NCBI GenBank assembly: GCA_024278645.1
Contig: JAJRST010000063.1
Location: forward strand, 1 to 5,246
From: a bacterium
GTDB taxonomy: Bacteria; Zhuqueibacterota; Zhuqueibacteria; Residuimicrobiales; Krinioviventaceae
DNA length: 5,246 bases
Direction: 5' to 3'
The notes beneath the pieces were generated by a model. That model ran no database searches. It saw nothing but the letters and a program-made list of their open reading frames with translations, and had not been told where the DNA came from. Of this stretch, positions 1 through 5,246 are shown in pieces. Positions within the stretch are counted from its first letter, which is position 1, and the number at the start of each line of letters is the position of its first letter. A program made the position numbers and the translations under genes.

Positions 1-111
1 ATTCCCAACGGTCAGGATTCCGATTGGGTGCAGCCGGACGATTGCCTCGGACGTGGCGCGCAAATGAATACGAACAATCGAGGCGGCAAGGGCCGCGGCG
101 GCAGAGGTTAA
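1..111 (+). CDS. 3' end of an unidentified gene with a Gly/Arg-rich tail (partial)
   Basis: Frame 1 stays open from the window edge to a TAA at 109-111, giving 36 residues. They begin IPNGQDSDWVQPDDC and end in a Gly/Arg/Lys-rich tail, NNRGGKGRGGRG. A rho-independent terminator begins 24 bases after the stop, which supports this frame and strand as a real gene end. RG/RGG-rich tails are common on nucleic-acid-binding proteins, and small Gly-rich proteins of other families also end like this. I do not recognise the family and assign no function. The start and all of the upstream domains lie outside the window. The other reading of this stretch, an 82-residue frame starting at 24, runs through the terminator and into the repeat, and is rejected. 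Confidence 0.5.
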   Translation: MPNGQDSDWVQPDDCLGRGAQMNTNNRGGKGRGGRG

Positions 112-135
112 GCCTTGAAAGTAAAATGAATTTAC

Positions 136-169
136 AACGGCTGCGAATAGAATCGTCGCCGTTTTTTTT
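136..169 (+). terminator. Rho-independent terminator of the left-hand plus-strand gene
   Basis: AACGGC (136-141) pairs with GCCGTT (158-163) and CGA (144-146) pairs with TCG (153-155) across a two-base internal mismatch, with a six-base loop. A run of eight T (162-169) follows, overlapping the end of the stem. It lies 24 bases after the TAA of the partial gene at 1-111. The T-run makes it directional, for plus-strand transcripts. Confidence 0.8.
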
Positions 170-174
170 GTTAA

Positions 175-359
175 CCTGGAAAATTCATTCGCCGCAAAGT
201 CGCCAAGTCTCGAAGGTGCTTAAAAACAATAGAATTAAAACAATAATATTAAAGAGAACAAATAGTTTCTAAAACTTTCTCCCAACGCCTTCCTGTGTGT
301 AAAGCAATGTTTCTTAGAGTCTTGGAGTCTTCGAGGCCTGATTTTATGAATAATGCAGG
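175..359 (+). repeat. Left copy of a ~180-bp dispersed repeat (inverted relative to 4987-5160)
   Basis: This stretch matches the reverse complement of 4987-5160. It starts with 19 identical bases (CCTGGAAAATTCATTCGCC), then shares AAGTCTCGAAGG and AAAAACAATAGAATTAA. A more diverged middle follows, then TCTTCCTG, a GTAAAGCA-TGTTT block, GAGTCTT and finally ATGAATAATGC near 346-356. The left copy is about 11 bases longer, from small indels. No credible reading frame crosses it. It begins five bases after the T-run of the preceding terminator. I see no transposase, so it could be a MITE-like or other non-coding dispersed element. I infer that it is dispersed in the genome from only two copies. 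Confidence 0.75.
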
Positions 360-423
360 TTTAATGATTACTCGTCATGCAACAAAATAATTGTGTGCTC
401 GATAAGAAGAAAAGCTTCGGACT

Positions 424-463
424 AAAAAACAAGCCCTGCACAGGGAGCAGTTGTGCAGGGCTT
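424..463 (-). terminator. Rho-independent terminator of the amtB-PII-glnN operon
   Basis: A perfect 12-bp stem (431-442 pairing with 452-463, core AAGCCCTGCACA) closes a nine-base loop. On the minus strand the stem is followed, after one G, by six T (424-429). It lies 67 bases past the final TAA of glnN at 530-532. Its position after the third of the GSIII segments supports transcription through the whole 731-codon frame as a single unit. Confidence 0.88.
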
Positions 464-529
464 TATCGGAGGGAGCTAACCGCATTGCTTTGGTTGTCTC
501 CTCTCTGGGGAAAATATACCTTTCGGATA

Positions 530-2725
<2,196 letters not shown>

Positions 2726-2764
2726 TTTAGCTCCTCTTCTTCAAGTGTAACACCTGTCAATAAA

Positions 2765-3109
2765 TTAAATCGCCGAGCCGCCGCGTTCTTCCGTGCGAAT
2801 GCGAATACATTCTTCGAGCGGCATAATGAATATTTTCCCGTCGCCAACCTTGCCGCCGCTGTTCGACTTGGCGGCTTTGATGATCGTATTCACGGTTATA
2901 TCGACGAATTCGTCGTTGACGGCGATGTCGAGCCTGATCTTTGGAATCAGGTTGGGCACGACTTTTTTTCCGCGATATATATCGAGACTTTCCTGCCGGC
3001 CATGACCGGAGACGCGATTGACGGTGATCCTGGTAATTTCCGCGTCGATGAGCGCCTCGCGCACCTGGTCCAGCATTTCTTCTCTTATGATTGCTGTGAT
3101 GAGCTTCAT
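2765..3109 (-). CDS. glnK: PII nitrogen-regulatory protein, amtB-linked, without the uridylylated Tyr
   Basis: A 114-residue PII protein: a trimeric sensor of ATP/ADP and 2-oxoglutarate. By linkage to amtB its expected role is reversible blocking of AmtB, possibly with effects on GSIII. Visible features are the MKLITAIIR N-terminus, the GHGRQ segment (35-39) at the base of the T-loop, the B-loop GKVGDGKIF (86-94), and the C-terminal IRIRTEERG, whose two Arg contact nucleotide phosphates. The T-loop reads DIYRGKKVVPNLIP. It is one residue shorter than E. coli GlnB, and Val50 falls where Tyr51, the uridylylation site, would be. The B-loop (AKSNSGGKVGDG) is about three residues longer. The start is set by AGGAGA six bases upstream of the ATG. 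The ATG lies 14 bases after the amtB stop, and glnN follows 39 bases downstream. glnB and glnK cannot be separated by sequence here; I used glnK because of the amtB linkage. Confidence 0.93.
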   Translation of the reverse strand: MKLITAIIREEMLDQVREALIDAEITRITVNRVSGHGRQESLDIYRGKKVVPNLIPKIRLDIAVNDEFVDITVNTIIKAAKSNSGGKVGDGKIFIMPLEECIRIRTEERGGSAI

Positions 3110-3123
3110 TTTTCTCTCCTATG

Positions 3124-4455
3124 CTAGCTTGCGTTCAACATGCCATAGCCGTGCTCGCCATGAAATGAGTGATCCAGTCCGGCCATTTCATCCTGCGGCG
3201 CGGCTCTCAACCCGACCGTTTTTTCAACGAGCAAAACCAGCAGGTAGGTGAGAAGCCCGGCATAAACGATGGCCACGAGTACGGCGACAACCTGAACGCC
3301 GAGTTGCTGCCAGATGCTCCACTGACCGCCGGCGGCCGCGGCCGCAGCCGCCATCCAGCTCTTGCGAATAAAAAAGGTGAGAAAAATGGCGCCGGCAATG
3401 CCGCCGACGCCATGAATGCCAAAAGCATCCAGGCTGTCATCGTAGCCCAGCTTGTCCTTCATAATGATGGCCAGGTAGCAAAGCACCGAGGCGATGGCGC
3501 CCAGGGCCATGGCGCCCGCCGGTTTGACGACGCCGGCGGCCGGCGTTACGGCGACCAGCCCGGCCAGGATGCCGGAAACAAATCCCAAAGCCGTGGCCTT
3601 GCCCTGGTGCAGTCCTTCAACGAGCATCCAAACCAGCGCTCCTGCCGCGGCGGCAACCTGGGTCGCCGTCAGCGCCTGCGCAGTGGCCAGACCGGAGGAT
3701 ATGCTGCTGCCGGCGTTGAATCCAAACCAGCCCACCCACAGCAGGCCGGCGCCCATCAGGGTCATCACCAGGTTGCTGGGGCGCATGGCGGTTTTCGGAT
3801 AGCCGCGTCGCGCGCCGAGATAGACGGCGGCGACCAGGCCGCTGACGCCGGCCGAGATGTGCACCACCGTGCCGCCGGCAAAGTCGATGGCGCCGGCGGC
3901 GCCCATGTTGAACAAGAATCCGTCGCCCGACCACACCCAGTGGCAGAGCGGGTTATAAACGATCAAACCCCACAGGGCGATGAACAAAACATAACCGCGA
4001 AAGCGTACGCGTTCCGCAAAAGCGCCGGCAATGAGCGCCGGGGTGATGATGGCAAATTTGCCTTGAAACATGGAAAAGACATATTCCGGTATGCCCTGCG
4101 GCATGATGGCGGTGTCGATGCCGGAGAGGAAAATATAGCTCGGTTCCCAGCCGAACCAGCCGCCGAGAACACCTTTGCCAAAGGACATCGAATAACCGAC
4201 GATGACCCACAAGACGGCCATGACGCCCATGGCGGTAAAGCTGTGCATCATCGTGCCGATGACATTTTTTGATCGAACCAGGCCGCCGTAAAACATGGCC
4301 AGCCCCGGCACCATAAGCAGCACCAGCGCTGTTGAGGTCAACATCCAGGCGGTGGCGCCGCTGTCCAGGACAATCTCTTCAGCCGCCCAGAGGTTGCCGG
4401 TCATCATCAAAAGCAGAGCGGCGGCAGCGCCGCTGTAAAGAATTTTTCTTTTCAT
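3124..4455 (-). CDS. amtB: Ammonium transporter AmtB with Sec signal peptide
   Basis: A 443-residue Amt/Mep/Rh-family inner-membrane channel for ammonium uptake; the family forms trimers. Residues 1-25 look like a cleaved signal peptide (MKRK, a hydrophobic core, then LWA before AEE). About eleven hydrophobic segments follow. Pore hallmarks are present: the Phe pair in FQGKF (130 and 134), Trp175 in HWVW, Asp191 in DFAGGTVVHISAG, and the twin pore histidines His199 and His348 (GIHGVGG). The cytoplasmic tail ends GLDHSFHGEHGYGM, the conserved C-terminal segment involved in gating and PII contact. An Ala run (369-375) sits in the loop before the last membrane helix. The start has a GGAAGAAGGAAG tract directly upstream, with rather short spacing. 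It ends in TAG at 3124-3126. If that TAG were read through, six codons would follow before a TGA that overlaps the PII ATG as ATGA. First gene of the operon. Confidence 0.96.
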   Translation of the reverse strand: MKRKILYSGAAAALLLMMTGNLWAAEEIVLDSGATAWMLTSTALVLLMVPGLAMFYGGLVRSKNVIGTMMHSFTAMGVMAVLWVIVGYSMSFGKGVLGGWFGWEPSYIFLSGIDTAIMPQGIPEYVFSMFQGKFAIITPALIAGAFAERVRFRGYVLFIALWGLIVYNPLCHWVWSGDGFLFNMGAAGAIDFAGGTVVHISAGVSGLVAAVYLGARRGYPKTAMRPSNLVMTLMGAGLLWVGWFGFNAGSSISSGLATAQALTATQVAAAAGALVWMLVEGLHQGKATALGFVSGILAGLVAVTPAAGVVKPAGAMALGAIASVLCYLAIIMKDKLGYDDSLDAFGIHGVGGIAGAIFLTFFIRKSWMAAAAAAAGGQWSIWQQLGVQVVAVLVAIVYAGLLTYLLVLLVEKTVGLRAAPQDEMAGLDHSFHGEHGYGMLNAS

Positions 4456-4476
4456 CTTCCTTCTTCCGGGAGTTTA

Positions 4477-4504
4477 CGGTAAAATACAGTCTATTGTATT
4501 ACCG
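4477..4504 (-). promoter_or_regulatory. Imperfect dyad in the amtB leader
   Basis: CGGTAAAATACA (4477-4488) is matched by the reverse complement of TGTATTACCG (4495-4504), with a two-base bulge and a six-base spacer. It lies about 22 bases upstream of the amtB start and downstream of the sigma-54-like promoter, so it would be transcribed as a leader hairpin or act as an operator. There is no T-run, so it is not a terminator. The binding factor, if any, is unknown. Confidence 0.4.
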
Positions 4505-4542
4505 GGATTGATATGGGCGATATGATTTTCCACATGCCGTTT

Positions 4543-4558
4543 TACAAAGAATGTGCCA
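4543..4558 (-). promoter_or_regulatory. Sigma-54-type -24/-12 promoter for amtB-PII-glnN
   Basis: The minus strand reads TGGCAC-ATTCT-TTGTA. The -24 element TGGCAC is exact, and the -24 GG and -12 dinucleotide are separated by the canonical ten bases. The -12 element is TTGT where the consensus has TTGC, its one significant departure. Transcription would start near 4532, giving a leader of about 77 bases before the amtB ATG. Sigma-54 control of amtB/PII/GS genes is well established in Proteobacteria. I could not find a convincing NtrC-type GCAC-N7-GTGC site upstream, so the activator is not identified. Confidence 0.6.
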
Positions 4559-4602
4559 TATTTGACAAGGAGGCGAAACGGACGGAAAGCAAGGCGCAAC
4601 AG

Positions 4603-4608
4603 ATTATA
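4603..4608 (-). promoter_or_regulatory. Possible sigma-70 -10 box upstream of amtB
   Basis: The minus strand shows an exact TATAAT about 147 bases before the amtB start, upstream of the sigma-54-like site. No good -35 hexamer lies at 16-18 bases; the nearest candidates are GGTGTT-like. It could be a weak basal promoter of the kind that accompanies nitrogen-regulated promoters elsewhere, or a chance match in AT-rich DNA. Confidence 0.2.
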
Positions 4609-4674
4609 AAACAAACAGATAGGCCAACACCAATATTTTCCGGTTTTCCGACCCGCACTGTATATTTCCGACAA

Positions 4675-4860
4675 TTATGTATCATAGCCATTGAATATCA
4701 ACATTATTGTGAAATATCGGCCGAATTCGAAGAAAAATCCGCCCGACCTCCTGCCGCACCCGAAAAGCGCCGCAAAAATTGCTTGTAAAAGAACGGAGAG
4801 CAACGCCATCGCCGCTATCGCCGGCAAACAGAGGCGCTTCACAAGCTCTCTGCGCATCAT
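4675..4860 (-). CDS. Possible small membrane protein (61 aa), doubtful
   Basis: The frame runs from tandem ATGs (4855-4860) to a TAA at 4675-4677. It encodes a basic N-terminus (MMRRELVKR), one strong hydrophobic segment at about 10-34 (LCLPAIAAMALLSVLLQAIF and on to AALFGCG), then RRSGG and an aromatic tail. This looks like a single-span membrane peptide or an uncleaved signal anchor. There is no Shine-Dalgarno sequence before the ATGs, and I recognise no family. If real it would be transcribed in the same direction as amtB and lie upstream of its promoter. It may be a chance frame in intergenic DNA. Confidence 0.2.
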   Translation of the reverse strand: MMRRELVKRLCLPAIAAMALLSVLLQAIFAALFGCGRRSGGFFFEFGRYFTIMLIFNGYDT

Positions 4861-4870
4861 TGTGCTCGCT

Positions 4871-4908
4871 GTTTACTACAATTATGTAATAAAATATATA
4901 TAGTAAAC
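4871..4908. promoter_or_regulatory. 8-bp perfect dyad with AT-rich spacer
   Basis: GTTTACTA (4871-4878) and TAGTAAAC (4901-4908) are exact reverse complements separated by 22 bases made almost only of A and T. It lies immediately upstream (minus strand) of the doubtful 61-residue frame. It could be a regulator binding site or a promoter-proximal hairpin; the long spacer makes a terminator unlikely. There is no functional evidence. Confidence 0.3.
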
Positions 4909-4965
4909 ATTATTGTCGTTTTCAGACATACGGCTTTTCGAGCCTCGCGGCCCTGGCATCGGTTT

Positions 4966-5000
4966 ATGAATAATGATGCGAACTAGCCCGCATTATTCAT
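4966..5000. repeat. Palindrome at the inner end of the right repeat
   Basis: ATGAATAATG-AT-GCG (4966-4980) pairs with CCCGCATTATTCAT (4987-5000) around a six-base AACTAG loop, with a two-base bulge. The right arm is the inner end of the ~180-bp repeat. The left copy keeps ATGAATAATGC (346-356), but its partner arm is degenerate. No T-run follows on either strand, so it is not a typical terminator. It may be the terminal hairpin of the repeat element. Confidence 0.5.
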
Positions 5001-5160
5001 GAGATCACGCCCCGAAGACTCAAGGAAACAATGCTTTACATGCAGGAAGACATTCGTATAAAAACTTGCTGTTTGTTTTGTTTATAATACTATTGTCTTA
5101 ATTCTATTGTTTTTGGGGCGCCTTCGAGACTTGTAGACTTGGGCGAATGAATTTTCCAGG
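4987..5160 (-). repeat. Right copy of the ~180-bp dispersed repeat
   Basis: The reverse complement of this stretch aligns with 175-359, with long exact blocks at the outer end (19 bases) and in AAAAACAATAGAATTAA, and shorter ones further in. Its outer edge abuts the TAG of the barrel gene with no gap (5160 against 5161). In both copies the CCTGGAAAATTC end faces the 3' end of a flanking gene. It has no coding capacity. Confidence 0.75.
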
Positions 5161-5246
5161 CTAGAAAGCATAGCTCGCAGCCATGTAAAAGCCGTTCTCC
5201 GGACCATCGGAAAGAGCAATGTTCCAGTTCCAGCTCACCGACAACG
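5161..5246 (-). CDS. C-terminus of a probable outer-membrane beta-barrel protein (partial)
   Basis: Reading in from the right edge on the minus strand, 27 residues end in ...GPENGFYMAASYAF followed by TAG (5161-5163). Alternating hydrophobic and polar residues with a terminal aromatic (Tyr-Ala-Phe) are the mark of the last strand of a barrel recognised by the BAM complex. The segment before it, LSVSWNWNIALSDG, looks like the preceding strand and turn. Porin families of several types end this way; 27 residues are too few to name one. The terminal Phe makes the TAG here look like a genuine stop. Confidence 0.6.
   Translation of the reverse strand, partial: LSVSWNWNIALSDGPENGFYMAASYAF

Larger units (their letters stand above)
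4561..4965. other. Intergenic region between the amtB promoter and the right repeat
   Basis: About 400 bases with no convincing gene. It contains a possible TATAAT box, the doubtful 61-residue membrane frame and the GTTTACTA dyad. Overlapping frames on both strands near 4474-4788 encode low-complexity or unrecognisable peptides and cross the sigma-54-like promoter, so they are not reported as genes. An AAGGAGG at 4567-4573 on the plus strand has no start codon at a suitable distance. No tRNA or other structured RNA was recognised. Confidence 0.5.

Noticed and set aside
24..272. 82-codon plus-strand frame
   Set aside because: It runs through a strong terminator and into the dispersed repeat. 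The frame ending at 111 is better supported.
3169..4272. 367-codon plus-strand frame
   Set aside because: Antisense shadow of amtB; rich in Gly, Asp, His and Arg, as expected from the reverse frame of a GC-rich membrane-protein gene.
4474..4788. Frames on both strands over the amtB promoter (66 and 91 codons)
   Set aside because: No ribosome binding sites, no recognisable domain, and they overlap the sigma-54-like promoter and leader dyad.
4561..4965. NtrC binding site upstream of the sigma-54-like promoter
   Set aside because: No pair resembling GCAC-N7-GTGC was found by eye; only single half-site-like words.

Overview
The window holds a compact nitrogen-assimilation operon on the minus strand: amtB (ammonium transporter), a PII signalling protein, and a type III glutamine synthetase (GSIII, glnN). 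They are read right to left from about 4455 to 530. The ends of two unrelated genes flank it. On the left is the Gly/Arg-rich C-terminus of a plus-strand gene (1-111). On the right is the last strand of a probable outer-membrane beta-barrel on the minus strand (5161-5246). The barrel end (C-terminal Phe), a near-consensus sigma-54 promoter and the Sec-type signal peptide on AmtB point to a Gram-negative bacterium. The amtB-PII-GSIII arrangement and the PII subtype would suit Desulfobacterota or a similar anaerobic lineage, but I cannot fix the phylum from this sequence.

Layout: 1-111, 3' end of a plus-strand gene; 136-169, its terminator; 175-359, left copy of a dispersed repeat; 424-463, terminator of the nitrogen operon; 530-2725, GSIII; 2765-3109, PII; 3124-4455, amtB; 4456-4986, regulatory and intergenic DNA with a leader dyad, a sigma-54-type promoter and a second dyad; 4987-5160, right copy of the repeat in inverted orientation; 5161-5246, 3' end of the barrel gene.

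How the genes fit together: AmtB brings in ammonium at limiting concentration. The trimeric PII protein senses ATP/ADP and 2-oxoglutarate and, by family knowledge, docks on AmtB to gate it. GSIII fixes the ammonium into glutamine. The sigma-54-like promoter would tie the whole unit to nitrogen status.

The main anomaly is in glnN. The 731-codon frame is continuous, of normal GSIII length and carries the family motifs from end to end, but it is interrupted by two in-frame TAG codons (codons 429 and 575). There is no frameshift, TAA or TGA before the final TAA. The first TAG lies before essential active-site residues, so either TAG is translated here (pyrrolysine, an amber suppressor or recoding), or the gene is very recently dead, or there are sequence errors. 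TAG ends the barrel gene right after its terminal Phe, so TAG is not simply a sense codon everywhere in this genome. The second notable feature is the pair of ~180-bp inverted repeats that bracket the operon. Each lies just past the 3' end of a flanking gene and in the same orientation relative to it.
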